Source: Flavobacterium davisii (GTDB taxonomy: Bacteria; Bacteroidota; Bacteroidia; Flavobacteriales; Flavobacteriaceae). From it: a stretch of DNA of 64,000 bases. Positions 47,636 to 60,165 of the stretch are shown in pieces. The position numbers and the translations under genes were made by a program. Where the stretch lies: positions 2,170,001 through 2,234,000 of the forward strand of contig NZ_CP067378.1 in the NCBI RefSeq assembly GCF_019565505.1. The letters are read 5' to 3'. The notes under the pieces are model-generated. The model searched no databases, was not told where the DNA came from, and was given only the letters and a program-made list of their open reading frames with translations. Numbering within the stretch: the stretch's first letter is position 1; the number at the start of each line of letters is the position of its first letter.

Positions 47636-47709
47636 GGGGGATTAGCTCAGCTGGCTAGAGCGCCTGCCTTGCACGCAGGAGGTCATCGGTTCGACTCCGA
47701 TATTCTCCA
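47636..47709 (+). tRNA. tRNA-Ala (TGC anticodon), copy 3
   Basis: Identical to the copies in spacers 1 and 2. Confidence 0.96.
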
Positions 47710-47713
47710 CAAC

Positions 47714-47789
47714 AGCCCCTCCTAACCTTCCCAAAGGGGAGGAACACAGAGCAATCGGCTCTCCCCCTTCGGGGGAGCTGGAGGGGGCT
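47714..47789. repeat. GC-rich nested palindrome element in spacer 3
   Basis: Same sequence and position as in spacers 1 and 2. Confidence 0.75.
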
Positions 47790-47916
47790 CAAAGTTCATT
47801 GACATATTGAGATAAACATACAAACAAGTAGAAAGAACATCTTTAGTGATTAGTAAAAAAGCAATAGGCACTAGTGGCTTATGGCTATTGACTAATGGCT
47901 AAAAGAATAAAGAAAA

Positions 47917-50811
<2,895 letters not shown>

Positions 50812-50854
50812 AGCCCCACCCAACCTCCCCAAAGGGGAGGAGTCAGGGTGGGGC
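50812..50854. repeat. Palindrome element just after 23S, copy 3
   Basis: Same as the elements after the other two 23S genes. Confidence 0.75.
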
Positions 50855-51014
50855 GTAAAATTCTTTCTTTACCTAAAAAGGATTATAAACAAATTTGAAT
50901 ATTTATCTCAATATGTTAAAATATTAGCCATTAGGCAAAAGGCATAAGCCAAGAGTTTAATGGAAAAGCACAAACTAGTGGCTTATGGCTATTAGCTAAT
51001 GCCTTTAAAACCTT

Positions 51015-51120
51015 AAGGTGGTTATTGCGGCGGGGCTCACCTCTTCCCATTTCGAACAGAGAAGTTAAGCCCGCCAGCGTCGATGGTACTGCATATTGTG
51101 GGAGAGTAGATCGCTGCCTT
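51015..51120 (+). rRNA. 5S ribosomal RNA, copy 3
   Basis: Same 106-base gene; the flank diverges from copies 1 and 2 five bases or so after its end, which marks the right border of the repeated unit. Confidence 0.93.
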
Positions 51121-51125
51121 TCTTT

Positions 51126-51157
51126 AAAACCCTTCATCTATACGATGAGGGGTTTTT
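51126..51157 (+). terminator. Terminator of rRNA operon 3
   Basis: AAAACCCTTCAT pairs with ATGAGGGGTTTTT (one G-T pair), followed by T-rich DNA. It differs in sequence from the terminators of operons 1 and 2. Confidence 0.75.
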
Positions 51158-51324
51158 GTTTTATAGAAGTTGCTAATGGAATACCGCAATTACCGCGTGA
51201 GCGGGCGTAGCAAGTTGCAATACTGTATTTAAAAAGTATGTAAAGCACTTTTTAATTCACACACTTTATGGATGGTTTATCAATTGAAAGAGACTGTTTT
51301 TTTAAGCTCTGATCTTTTAAAATT

Positions 51325-51364
51325 TGAAAGGGTTCGACTTTTAAAAAGTGAACCCCTTCCTTTT
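51325..51364. terminator. Hairpin between rRNA operon 3 and the FAD dehydrogenase gene
   Basis: GAAAGGGTTC ... GAACCCCTTCC arms with an inner ACTTTTAAAAAGT stem, flanked by T-rich sequence on both strands. Likely a bidirectional terminator for two convergent transcripts. Confidence 0.6.
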
Positions 51365-51420
51365 AACCCAACTTAAAACAAATTTTCCTCTTAATCAGTT
51401 TGTTTTTATTATTAGATCAA

Positions 51421-52659
51421 TCAACTTAATTGAAATTGATTGATTGATACAGAAAGTAATTTATCAGCTATAATTTCAGAAACTAATTTACCTGTAGCAG
51501 GTGCTAAACTTAATCCCATCATGGCGTGCCCTGTTGCTAAAATTACGTTTTTGATTTTTTTATTTCTAGTAATTATTGGCATTCCCGATGGTGTACAAGG
51601 GCGAAAACCATACCAAACATCTTGATCGTTAGGCATTGCTACTTTCATTTCAGGGTAAAAAGCATTTACTGTATTAACTATACCTTGCAATCTATTTCGG
51701 TTTATTTTTGTATCTTTTGTATGTGTAATTTCCATCGTACCACCAAAACGGATATCATGATTCATAGGGGTAACAGCTACTTTACCTTCACACAAAATAG
51801 AAGGAATCATTGGTTTTTCCTCTTTGTCTAGTAAAGTAAAACTATAACCCTTACCCGGTAAAAGAGAAATACCTGCTCCTATTTTTTTTGCTAAATTAGG
51901 GCTCCATGCTCCTGTGGCTATTACAACTTCGTCTGTATTAAAATTACCTTTAGAAGTAACTAATTGGTTTACTTTTTCATCTTTTAAGATAAAATCTGTT
52001 ACAGTACAATTACGGTGAATTGTTACTTGTTTTTTAATTAATTCTTCTTTTATAAACGCCATGAATTTTTGAGGATATAAATGTGAATCACATTTATAAT
52101 GAACTCCTCCTATTATAGCTGTTTTTGTTCCTTTTTCTAATTTTTCTACTTCTGTCTTTGACAAAAAATCAACTTCTAACCCTAGTTTTTTAGCTTCTTC
52201 TCCTTCGTGTATAATTTCTTCTCCTGTTTTATCTGTTTTAAACAGCATCAAAAGTCCTTTTTCTTCGTAGTAAAAAGATTGGCTTTTGTGAGCTAAATCA
52301 CGATAAAGTTCTTTACTTAATAAAGATAAATTTCTAAGAGCAGGTTTTGCATTTTCAACATGCTGCTTTGTGGCATTTTTGTAAAATTCCCATCCCCATT
52401 TTAACAATTGAATATCAAAACGGGGTTGAATATAAAATGGACTTTTACTGTCAAACATCCATTTAATTCCTTGTGCAATCATGCCTGGTTGTGCTAAGGG
52501 AATGACATGAGAAGGTACTATCATTCCCGCATTTCCATAAGAACAACCATCTGTTAGGTCTGAACTGTCAAATATTTCTACCTCATATCCTTCTATTGCT
52601 AAATAATAAGCGGTACATAAACCTATGATGCCTCCTCCTATTATACTTATTTTTTTCAT
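51421..52659 (-). CDS. FAD-dependent D-amino acid dehydrogenase, predicted D-hydroxyproline dehydrogenase
   Basis: A DadA/glycine-oxidase-type flavoprotein of 412 residues. N-terminal Rossmann motif ISIIGGGIIGLCTAYYLA, then GCSYGNAGMIVPSH, DEVVIATGAWSPNLAKKIG and a C-terminal FAD segment NVILATGHAMMGLSLAPATG. DadA-type enzymes oxidise D-amino acids to imino acids. Next to a 4-hydroxyproline epimerase, the likely substrate is cis-4-hydroxy-D-proline, giving 1-pyrroline-4-hydroxy-2-carboxylate. Substrate is inferred from context. Last gene of the leftward cluster, 92 bases after the epimerase gene. Confidence 0.83.
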   Translation of the reverse strand: MKKISIIGGGIIGLCTAYYLAIEGYEVEIFDSSDLTDGCSYGNAGMIVPSHVIPLAQPGMIAQGIKWMFDSKSPFYIQPRFDIQLLKWGWEFYKNATKQHVENAKPALRNLSLLSKELYRDLAHKSQSFYYEEKGLLMLFKTDKTGEEIIHEGEEAKKLGLEVDFLSKTEVEKLEKGTKTAIIGGVHYKCDSHLYPQKFMAFIKEELIKKQVTIHRNCTVTDFILKDEKVNQLVTSKGNFNTDEVVIATGAWSPNLAKKIGAGISLLPGKGYSFTLLDKEEKPMIPSILCEGKVAVTPMNHDIRFGGTMEITHTKDTKINRNRLQGIVNTVNAFYPEMKVAMPNDQDVWYGFRPCTPSGMPIITRNKKIKNVILATGHAMMGLSLAPATGKLVSEIIADKLLSVSINQFQLS

Positions 52660-52751
52660 TTTTTTAATATTTTATTGGTTTGAAATATTTAAAAATCTTT
52701 CCGTATAAAACTTTGTTTTTTAAAGTACCTTTTATTTATTTACGTATAACT

Positions 52752-53762
52752 TTATATAACTTGAAATCCATAAGCATACGGATCATCATCATCATCAATG
52801 ATAATATTGTTATAGCCATATACTTTGGCCCATCCTTGAATACTGGGTACTATTGCGGGGATTGAACCGATATTGGTTTCTTCTACTATTTGTCCTATAA
52901 ATTTACTTCCAATAAAACTTTCGTGTATGAATTCTTGCTCTTTTTTTAACATTCCTTTTGCGTGTAATTGAGCCATTCTTGCAGAAGTTCCTGTACCACA
53001 AGGAGAACGATCTATAGCTTTGTCTCCATAAAAAACGGCATTTCTTCCAGAAGAATTTGGATCAATTGGAGTTCCTGTCCATAACAAATGACTTACATCT
53101 TTAATAGTGTCATTTTCTGGGTGTATAAATTGATTTGGATATTTTTCGTTTATACGTGCACGAACTATTTGACTGTATTGTATTATTTTATTTGCAGTAA
53201 AATTTTGTATGCCGCTAAAATTTTTCTGTGGGTCAACTATTGCATAATAGTTTCCTCCATAAGCTACGTCAAATGTTATTTCACCTAATTCGGGACATTC
53301 TATAGTTAAATCTTGTGCAGCTAAGTAAGATTTAACATTAGTAAGACGTACCCATTCTACTTTTTTACCGACTTGTTTATATTCTATTTGTACAAGACCT
53401 GCTGGTGCTTCCATTTTAATTTTGCCTGGTTTTTTTGGCGTAACTAGTCCTTCTTCAATGGCTATAGTAATCGTACCAATGGTTCCATGACCACACATAG
53501 GGAGACAACCAGATGTTTCTATAAACAAAATACCAAAATCATTTTCTTGATTAACAGGTGGATATAAAATGCTACCACTCATCATATCAGGTCCTCTAGG
53601 TTCAAACATTAAGCCTTTACGAATCCAATCGTATTCTTTCAAAAAATGTTGTCTTTTTTGGCTCATGTTAGCTCCTTTTAAATCAGGGCCGCCACCTGCT
53701 ACAACTCTTACGGGATTCCCACAAGTATGAGCATCTATACAAAAAAAAGTTTTTCTTCCCAT
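52752..53762 (-). CDS. 4-hydroxyproline 2-epimerase (proline racemase family)
   Basis: 336 residues, two-cysteine epimerase family. The catalytic cysteines are in LPMCGHGTIGT (Cys about 90) and DRSPCGTGTSARMA (Cys about 255). Having Cys at both places separates epimerases from the trans-3-hydroxyproline dehydratases, which have Ser or Thr at the first. The reaction is trans-4-hydroxy-L-proline to cis-4-hydroxy-D-proline. Neighbours (FAD dehydrogenase, DapA-like deaminase, semialdehyde dehydrogenase) complete the pathway. Its start is three bases after the stop of the aldehyde dehydrogenase gene. Confidence 0.9.
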   Translation of the reverse strand: MGRKTFFCIDAHTCGNPVRVVAGGGPDLKGANMSQKRQHFLKEYDWIRKGLMFEPRGPDMMSGSILYPPVNQENDFGILFIETSGCLPMCGHGTIGTITIAIEEGLVTPKKPGKIKMEAPAGLVQIEYKQVGKKVEWVRLTNVKSYLAAQDLTIECPELGEITFDVAYGGNYYAIVDPQKNFSGIQNFTANKIIQYSQIVRARINEKYPNQFIHPENDTIKDVSHLLWTGTPIDPNSSGRNAVFYGDKAIDRSPCGTGTSARMAQLHAKGMLKKEQEFIHESFIGSKFIGQIVEETNIGSIPAIVPSIQGWAKVYGYNNIIIDDDDDPYAYGFQVI

Positions 53763-53765
53763 TTG

Positions 53766-55362
53766 TTATACTGTAATAAAAGCTGTTGCTAATTCTAACT
53801 TATCATTTACGGTTCTTGAAATGCCTAAAGGGTTTTCATCTTTTAATTCTTCTGGTAATAATTCATTAGGCCAATTTTGATAACTTATAGGTCTTACCCA
53901 ACGTTTTACGGCATGAATACCTACAGCAGTAAATCTTGAATCGGATGAAGCAGGATAAGGGCCACCATGCAACATAGATGCACAAACCTCAACTCCTGTT
54001 GGGACTCCATTAAAAATTAAACGTCCTACTCGTCCTTTTAATGCTTCTACTACTTCTCTATATGAATTTAATTCCTCAGAATCTGCAATAATTGTACCCG
54101 TTAATTGCCCCTCTAAACTATTTATAAGAGTAGTCATTTCTTCTTTTGATTTGCAGATTACTAATATTGAAAATGGTCCAAATACTTCGTGACTTAATGT
54201 TTTATTTTTTAAAAATTCTGTTGCATTAACTCGTAATACTGTTTGAGGGGCATAATTAGGCTGTATTTTCCCATCATAAATAGCTATAATTTCTACTTCT
54301 TTTTGTAAGCTTAATTCTTGTTGTCCTTCGTCATAATTTTTTTTAATAGAATAATGTAACATACAAGAAGGTGCTATTTGTAAAACTTCGGATGTTAATT
54401 CTGATGCAAAAGAGTTTAATTCTGGGCTTTCTAATCCAATGATTAAACCGAGGATTCGTACAAAACTGTCCCGCTCCTAAAGTGATAGAACTTGCAAATT
54501 GTTTAGCCCAAAAGGAGGTGTTCTTTTTTAATTCGCTAGGGAGTAGTACAACGGGATTGATACTTCCCATTTCTGCAAATACAGGAATTGGTTCAGGGCG
54601 TTCCGCTGCTAAATTAAAAAGGGTTCTACCTCCGATGATACTTCCTGTAAATCCAACAGCTTTAATTAATGGGTGTTTTACTAATGTTGTTCCTAAGTTT
54701 ATTCCACTTCCTATTAGGTTAGAAAAAACACCTTCAGGCATACCTGTTTTTTGAGCAGCTTTTATTACAGCAGAGGCTATTAATTCACCTGTTCCTATGT
54801 GCATAGAATGACTTTTTACAATTACAGGACATCCTGCTGCTAATGCTGAAGCGGTATCTCCTCCTGCTGTAGAAAAAGCGAAAGGGAAATTACTCGATCC
54901 AAAAACGGCTACGGGGCCTAAGGGATAAAGCATTTTTCTTAAATCTACTTTAGGTAAAGGTTGTCTATCGGGAACCGCTGTATCAATCGTAGCTTCTACC
55001 CAGCTTCCTTCTTCGAGCATTTGAGCAAAAGCGCGGAGTTGTCCTATTGTTCTTCCTCTTTCTCCTTCAGCTCTTCCTTTTGGTAGTCCTGATTCTTTAA
55101 CATAAATTTCTAAAACGGTATCTCCTAGTGCTAATATTTCATCTGCAATTGCATTTAGAAATAAAGCTTTTTTCTTTCCTGAAAAATTTTTGTATTCTTG
55201 ATAGGCTTTATGTGCTAACTGAACGGCTTTTTCTATCTCTTCCGTTGTAGCTTCTATAAAATTCCAATCATTTTCTTGGTTTAGTTCCGGATTAAAAGTT
55301 TTTAAAATTTTAGAACCGCTTGCAACCAAATGGTTTCCTATATAATTTTTTCCAGTAATCAT
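53766..55362 (-). CDS. Aldehyde dehydrogenase, predicted 2-oxoglutarate semialdehyde dehydrogenase (one frameshift)
   Basis: NADP-type aldehyde dehydrogenase, about 531 residues when joined. Seen: PLGPVAVFGSSNFPFAFSTAGGDTASALAAGCPV, GFTGSIIGGRTLF, the general-base Glu in PVFAEMGSINPV, and the nucleophile in LGAGQFCTNPG. The break is at 54448-54453: on the plus strand CCGAGG stands where CCAGG would give TNPGLIIGLESPELNSFA. I infer a sequencing error. In hydroxyproline breakdown this enzyme makes 2-oxoglutarate from 2,5-dioxopentanoate. The gene follows the DapA-like gene after 139 bases that hold a hairpin. Confidence 0.9.
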
Positions 55363-55388
55363 ATTTTGTCTTTTTTTATTTAATAAAG

Positions 55389-55416
55389 TAACCTACAAGA
55401 TTTTTCCTGTAGGTTA
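55389..55416. other. Hairpin between the deaminase and aldehyde dehydrogenase genes
   Basis: TAACCTACA / TGTAGGTTA, a 9-bp perfect stem with a 10-base loop. It lies in the leftward transcript without a following T-run, so partial termination, RNA processing or a binding site are all possible. Confidence 0.45.
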
Positions 55417-55501
55417 AGATAGCTTCTGAAAAAACATTATCAACCTTATGAAAAGAAGCTTATCGAATGAACTTTATTAAAACAGTATTTTTTACGTTTG
55501 T

Positions 55502-56437
55502 TTATGCTATTTCTGCTGCTACGGATAGGTTTTTGTAATCTGGTAAAATAGGTCTTGTTTTTAATCCTTCTTCTATAATTGTTAAAACTTTTTGTTTTTC
55601 AGTTCCAGCTAAAGGTAAACGAGGTGCTCTAACGTATTCGGTTCCTATACCTGTTGCTACTTCTGCTAATTTGATATTTTGCACTAATTGAGGGCTAATA
55701 TCTAATTCTAACAATGGTAAAAACCATCTATAAATTGCTATAGCTTCTTCTATTCTACCTGCTTTTGCTAATTTATATATAGCTACGGTTTCTGCAGGGA
55801 AAGCATCTACTAATCCTGCTACCCATCCGTCGGCTCCCATTAATAAACTTTCTAAAGCTAAGGTGTCTACTCCTGATAAAATTTTTAATCTATCTCCAAA
55901 TCTATTTTTAATTCGGGTAACATTAGAAATATCTCTTGTTGATTCTTTTACTGCTTGTATATTATCAAATTTTAGCAATTCTTCAAACATGTCTAAGGTT
56001 ACTTCAATTTTGTAATCTACTGGGTTATTATAGACCATAATAGGCAATGAAGTGCTTTTAGCTACTTCTGAAAAAAACATAACAGTTTCATAATCTGTTG
56101 CTTTATATCGCATTGGGGGTAACATCATTAATCCTCTAGCTCCATCTTGTTCGGCCTTATTGGCTGCTTCTATAGCTCCTTTGGTTGTTTGTTCTGCTAC
56201 ATTCATTATAACAGGAATTTGTCCTTTTACAATACGAACTGTTTCACGAATAAGCTCTCTTTTTTCCTCTTCAAACAAAGTACTTGCTTCTCCTAGGGTT
56301 CCTCCTAAAATAATTCCTTCTGCTCCTGCATCAAGCTGCGCTTTAATGTTAACTTCGAACATGTTAAAATCAAGCTTATCATCTGCTGTAAATTTTGTAG
56401 TAACTGCTGGCATTACGCCTTTCCATTGAAAACTCAT
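55502..56437 (-). CDS. Dihydrodipicolinate synthase-family protein, predicted 1-pyrroline-4-hydroxy-2-carboxylate deaminase
   Basis: A 311-residue class I aldolase-type TIM barrel. GVMPAVTTKFTADDKLDF opens it; GAEGIILGGTLGEASTL is the substrate loop, LPIMVYNNPVDY carries the catalytic Tyr, and IQAVKESTRDI the Schiff-base Lys. True dihydrodipicolinate synthase is possible, but the gene neighbourhood fits the hydroxyproline-pathway deaminase that gives 2-oxoglutarate semialdehyde. First gene of the leftward cluster, divergent from an AraC regulator. Confidence 0.85.
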   Translation of the reverse strand: MSFQWKGVMPAVTTKFTADDKLDFNMFEVNIKAQLDAGAEGIILGGTLGEASTLFEEEKRELIRETVRIVKGQIPVIMNVAEQTTKGAIEAANKAEQDGARGLMMLPPMRYKATDYETVMFFSEVAKSTSLPIMVYNNPVDYKIEVTLDMFEELLKFDNIQAVKESTRDISNVTRIKNRFGDRLKILSGVDTLALESLLMGADGWVAGLVDAFPAETVAIYKLAKAGRIEEAIAIYRWFLPLLELDISPQLVQNIKLAEVATGIGTEYVRAPRLPLAGTEKQKVLTIIEEGLKTRPILPDYKNLSVAAEIA

Positions 56438-56453
56438 AATTGCTGTTTTTTGA

Positions 56454-56461
56454 CAAAATTA
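56454..56461 (-). promoter_or_regulatory. Possible -7 box for the hydroxyproline cluster
   Basis: TAATTTTG on the minus strand, matching TAnnTTTG, 16 bases before the deaminase start codon. No clear TTG at the proper spacing, as might be expected for an activator-dependent promoter. Confidence 0.45.
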
Positions 56462-56568
56462 TTTTGAATATCATGAAGCTAATAATCAGTTTTTAGCCTA
56501 AAATGATATTATATTATCCATTACTAAAAATAATAGATTAAAAATATGATAATAATACATTGAAGTTA

Positions 56569-56586
56569 TAACTTTGAGTAACTCAA
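56569..56586 (+). promoter_or_regulatory. -7 box of the AraC gene overlapping an inverted repeat
   Basis: TAACTTTG at 56569-56576 overlaps TTGAGT-A-ACTCAA at 56574-56586. A regulator bound there could block or adjust transcription; autoregulation is inference. Confidence 0.45.
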
Positions 56587-56596
56587 GTACCTACTT

Positions 56597-57448
56597 ATGA
56601 AAGTATTTCCCTTTAAAATACCAAAGGCTAAAGAAGAAGCTATTATTTATCAATTTGATAAAGAACTGATATTATATGATAAACTTCATCAACACGAAGA
56701 AATTCAAATTAGTTATATAGAAAAGGGAGAGGGAACTATAATAGTAGGAGATACAATATCTGAATATAATTCTGGAGATATTATTGTTTTTGGAAGTAAT
56801 TTACCTCATGTTTTTAGAAGTGAGGTAAATAAAGATGAAGAGATAAGTTTGGTTCATTCTGTCTTTTTTGATGCTACAGTAATACAAGAAAGTTTACAAA
56901 TACTTCCTGAATCAACTAAAATATTAAACTTTTTTAGTGATACTCGCAATGGATATAAGGTGTTATCTAAAAAGGAAAAAATTTATTCACTTATTCTTGA
57001 ATTGTCTACAGCTAAGGATACGACTAAGTTTATTAAATTTTTGCAGTTATTAAATAAGCTAACTTTATCTAATAAAAAATCACTTTCTTCTTTTAGATAT
57101 GATAAAGATATTACGGATTCTGAAGGAAAGCGAATGCAAGTTGTATATGAATTTGTAATGACTAATTTTGATAAAAAAATATCTTTAGAGGAAATTGCTG
57201 ATATCGCTAATATGACTAAAAATGCTTTTTGTCGATATTTTAAAGTAAGAACAAACAAAACTTTTTTTCAATTTTTAATTGAATTACGTATCGAAAAAGC
57301 TTCTCGCTTATTAACATCTGATGACGAAATGAGTGTTGTGGAAATTGCTGAACTTACTGGATTTAATAATATTTCTAATTTTAATAGAAAGTTTAAAGAA
57401 ATTAAAAAAGCATCGCCCATGAATTATAGAAAAAGATTTAAAAACTAA
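56597..57448 (+). CDS. AraC-family transcriptional regulator
   Basis: 283 residues: an N-terminal cupin-like sensor domain (DKLHQHEEIQISYIEKGEG, YNSGDIIVFGSNLPHVFRS) and a C-terminal double helix-turn-helix (ISLEEIADIANMTKNAFCRYFK and MSVVEIAELTGFNNISNFNRKF followed by SPMNYRKRF). It is divergent from the hydroxyproline genes and 137 bases before the peptidase gene, so it probably controls one or both, likely in response to a pathway metabolite. Confidence 0.9.
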   Translation: MKVFPFKIPKAKEEAIIYQFDKELILYDKLHQHEEIQISYIEKGEGTIIVGDTISEYNSGDIIVFGSNLPHVFRSEVNKDEEISLVHSVFFDATVIQESLQILPESTKILNFFSDTRNGYKVLSKKEKIYSLILELSTAKDTTKFIKFLQLLNKLTLSNKKSLSSFRYDKDITDSEGKRMQVVYEFVMTNFDKKISLEEIADIANMTKNAFCRYFKVRTNKTFFQFLIELRIEKASRLLTSDDEMSVVEIAELTGFNNISNFNRKFKEIKKASPMNYRKRFKN

Positions 57449-57585
57449 TTTTTCTTTTGAATTGAGGGTTATAACTATTTTTTTACTATGATGTCACTTA
57501 AATAGCTAATATTGAATTATATTGGGTTAATATACTATTCTTTTGAGATGTCTATTTCTATGATTTTTGATTAAAAAAAAATAAA

Positions 57586-58863
57586 ATGAAAAAGTCTTAT
57601 TTATTTTCTAATATCTTATTTATTCTTTTTACTATTAGTTCTAATTCTCAAGAAAAATCAAATTTACTTTTAAAACTTCAAGAAGTTTTTAATAAGGCCA
57701 GTATTGAAAAGGTAAATAATCTTAAAGATTATACGGAGTCTTATAAAATTATATTAGATGAGCCAATAGATCATCATGATTTATCAAAAGGAACTTTTAA
57801 ACATTGTATATATCTTTCTCATAGGGATTTTTCTAAGCCTATGGTCATTGAAACAGAAGGTTATAATGCTCGTTATGAAAAAAACGAAGTATCATCTTTA
57901 TTAGATGCTAATCAACTAATAATAGAATACCGTTTTTATGGTGACTCTAGACCTAGCATTATTCCTTGGCAGTATTTAACTAATGATCAAGCAATAGAGG
58001 ATTATCATCAAATAGTTGAAAAATTAAAAAAAATATATTCTGGAAAATGGATTTCTACAGGGATTAGTAAAGGTGGTGAAACAACGCTTATTTACAAATC
58101 GAAATATCCTGAAGATATAGATGTAGCAATACCTTATGTAGCGCCTATGATAAATGGTACAGAAGATGAACGAACTATAAAACATTATACTAGACTAGTT
58201 GGCACTTCTGAATGTCGAAATTTAATCATGCAAATGCAAAGACAATTAATGCTTAATAGAACAGCTATTGAGCTAGAAGTTGCCTCTTATGCAAAGAAAA
58301 ATAATTTAACTTTTAATGAAGTGCCTATTTCTGAGGCTTTTGAATATGCAGTTTTGGAGTTTCCTTTTTCTTTCTGGCAATGGAATGGAAATTGTGATAA
58401 AATTCCTCCAATTAATTCTTCTCCAAAAGAATTATTTGATTATTTAAATCATGTGGTAGGTTTTGATGTTTATTCGGATAAGGGGGTTCATAGACTTTTG
58501 CCTTCTTTTTATCAACATTTTTCAGAGCTGGGTTATTATAGTTTTGATTTAACTCCTGTAAAAGATTTGCTTAGAATTGTTAAATCTCCTAGTAATAGTA
58601 GGTTTGCTCCTCGAAATGTTGATTTGAAGTACGATAAGTCTTATATTAAGTTAGTGCGAGATTACGCTGAAAAAAAAGGTTCTAAAATTTTATATATTTA
58701 CGGTGGATTGGATCCTTGGTATGCTTGTGCTCCTACTCCTAATGAAAAATTAGATGCTTTAAAAATGGTACTTCCTCAAGGAACACATGCTACGAGAATA
58801 AAACACTTTTCTAAAGAAGATCAGGAAAAAATGATGACTACATTAAAAAAATGGTTACAGTAG
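57586..58863 (+). CDS. Secreted S37-family prolyl-type aminopeptidase
   Basis: 425 residues with signal peptide (FILFTISSNSQ). The body fits the PS-10/S37 peptidase family related to tripeptidyl aminopeptidases: ILDEPIDHHDLSKGTFKHCIYLSHRDF, ANQLIIEYRFYGDSRP, the nucleophile elbow WISTGISKGGETTLIY with Ser at about residue 160, ILYIYGGLDPWYA with the Asp, and the His in LPQGTHATRI. Such enzymes cut short peptides, often near proline. Next to hydroxyproline catabolism, a role in trimming collagen-derived peptides is plausible; that is inference. Confidence 0.8.
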   Translation: MKKSYLFSNILFILFTISSNSQEKSNLLLKLQEVFNKASIEKVNNLKDYTESYKIILDEPIDHHDLSKGTFKHCIYLSHRDFSKPMVIETEGYNARYEKNEVSSLLDANQLIIEYRFYGDSRPSIIPWQYLTNDQAIEDYHQIVEKLKKIYSGKWISTGISKGGETTLIYKSKYPEDIDVAIPYVAPMINGTEDERTIKHYTRLVGTSECRNLIMQMQRQLMLNRTAIELEVASYAKKNNLTFNEVPISEAFEYAVLEFPFSFWQWNGNCDKIPPINSSPKELFDYLNHVVGFDVYSDKGVHRLLPSFYQHFSELGYYSFDLTPVKDLLRIVKSPSNSRFAPRNVDLKYDKSYIKLVRDYAEKKGSKILYIYGGLDPWYACAPTPNEKLDALKMVLPQGTHATRIKHFSKEDQEKMMTTLKKWLQ

Positions 58864-58874
58864 GCTAGAAAAGT

Positions 58875-58910
58875 AAGGGGTTAGTTGCGTTTTCTAACCC
58901 CTTGCTTTTT
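58875..58910. terminator. Bidirectional terminator between the peptidase gene and ilvA
   Basis: Perfect 10-bp stem AAGGGGTTAG / CTAACCCCTT, followed by GCTTTTT on the plus strand and by TTACTTTTC on the minus strand. Confidence 0.85.
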
Positions 58911-58920
58911 ATATGCTTTT

Positions 58921-60165
58921 TTATCCTACAAGTTGAGTAAAAAGGTCTTTATTTTCATTTAGATATCTATATTGAAAATGATTCGTTTTCATTTTATATT
59001 TAATAATTTCTATATCCAAAGGATTTTTTAATTCTAAACCTACAATTACAGGACCTGTTTCTCGGTTGTTTTTTTTAGTAAATTGAAAGTAGGTTATGTC
59101 ATCTTCACATCCCAATATTTTATTTACAAATTCTTTTAAAGCTCCCGGTCGTTGCGGAAATTGGATCATAAAATAATGTTTCAATCCTTCATATAATAAT
59201 GAACGTTCTTTTATTTCTTCTGTACGTTCTATATCATTATTACTACCACTTATAATACAAATTACGTTTTTATTTTTTATTTTTTCGCTATATAAGTCTA
59301 AGGCTGCAATAGATAATGCACCAGCTGGTTCTACTACCAATGCTTCTTCGTTATATAATCTTAATATAGTAGTACAGACTTTTCCTTCTGGAACAAGTAT
59401 AATGTCATCTAATGTATTTTTACAAACTTCATAGGTAAGATTCCCAACTTGTTTAACGGCGGCACCATCAACAAATTTATCTATTGAAGTTAAAGCTATA
59501 TTACTTCCTTTATTGATGGCTGTTTTCATAGAAGGAGCTCCTAGAGGTTCAACCCCTATTATTTTTGTTTGAGGACTCCGTTTTTTTAAAACCGTTGCAA
59601 TACCGGAAGCAAATCCTCCTCCTCCTATAGGAACAAAAATATAATCTATTGGTGTTGTTGATTGTTCTAAAATTTCTAAGGCAACGGTTCCTTGACCTGC
59701 TATTACTTTTTGGTCATCAAATGGATGAACAAAGGTTTTATCACTTTTACTACAGTCTTCTATTGCTTTTTGGTACGCGTCATCAAAAGTATCACCAGTC
59801 AGTATAATTTCTATATATGATCGACCAAATAATTGAACTTGTTTTATTTTTTTGTTTTGGAGTAGTTTTAGGCATATATATTTTTCCAAAAATCTTCAAA
59901 TGGTTACAAGAAAAAGCGACTCCTTGTGCGTGATTACCAGCGCTTGCACAAATAATTCCTTTTTGGCGTTCTTTCTCATTTAATGATTTTATTTTATTAT
60001 ATGCTCCTCTTATTTTAAAAGAGCGAACGATTTGTAAATCTTCTCTTTTAAAAAAACCTGAGCTTTATATTCTGCTGATATATTTACATTTAGAAGTAGT
60101 GGAGTCGTATTTACGACTCCACTTAATTGATTATTAGCTAAAACTATTTCTTCATACAAGTTCAT
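58921..60165 (-). CDS. ilvA: Threonine ammonia-lyase (threonine dehydratase), two frameshifts
   Basis: PLP enzyme converting threonine to 2-oxobutanoate, first step to isoleucine; about 414 residues. From the ATG at 60163-60165 it reads [20 protein letters not shown]..., then breaks in a T-run near 60051 (eight T needed, seven present), continues as [19 protein letters not shown] with the PLP lysine and [13 protein letters not shown], breaks again in an A-run near 59850, and continues in the frame with [10 protein letters not shown]. The C-terminus is an ACT-like regulatory domain ([17 protein letters not shown]). Both breaks are homopolymers, so sequencing errors are likely. The start overlaps the end of ilvC by 14 bases. 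Confidence 0.9.

Larger units (their letters stand above)
51121..51420. other. Gap between rRNA operon 3 and the hydroxyproline cluster
   Basis: 300 bases with two hairpins (listed separately) and no credible ORF or RNA gene. The short GC-richer segment around 51185-51215 (ACCGCGTGAGCGGGCGTAGC) has no match that I can find in the window. Confidence 0.6.
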
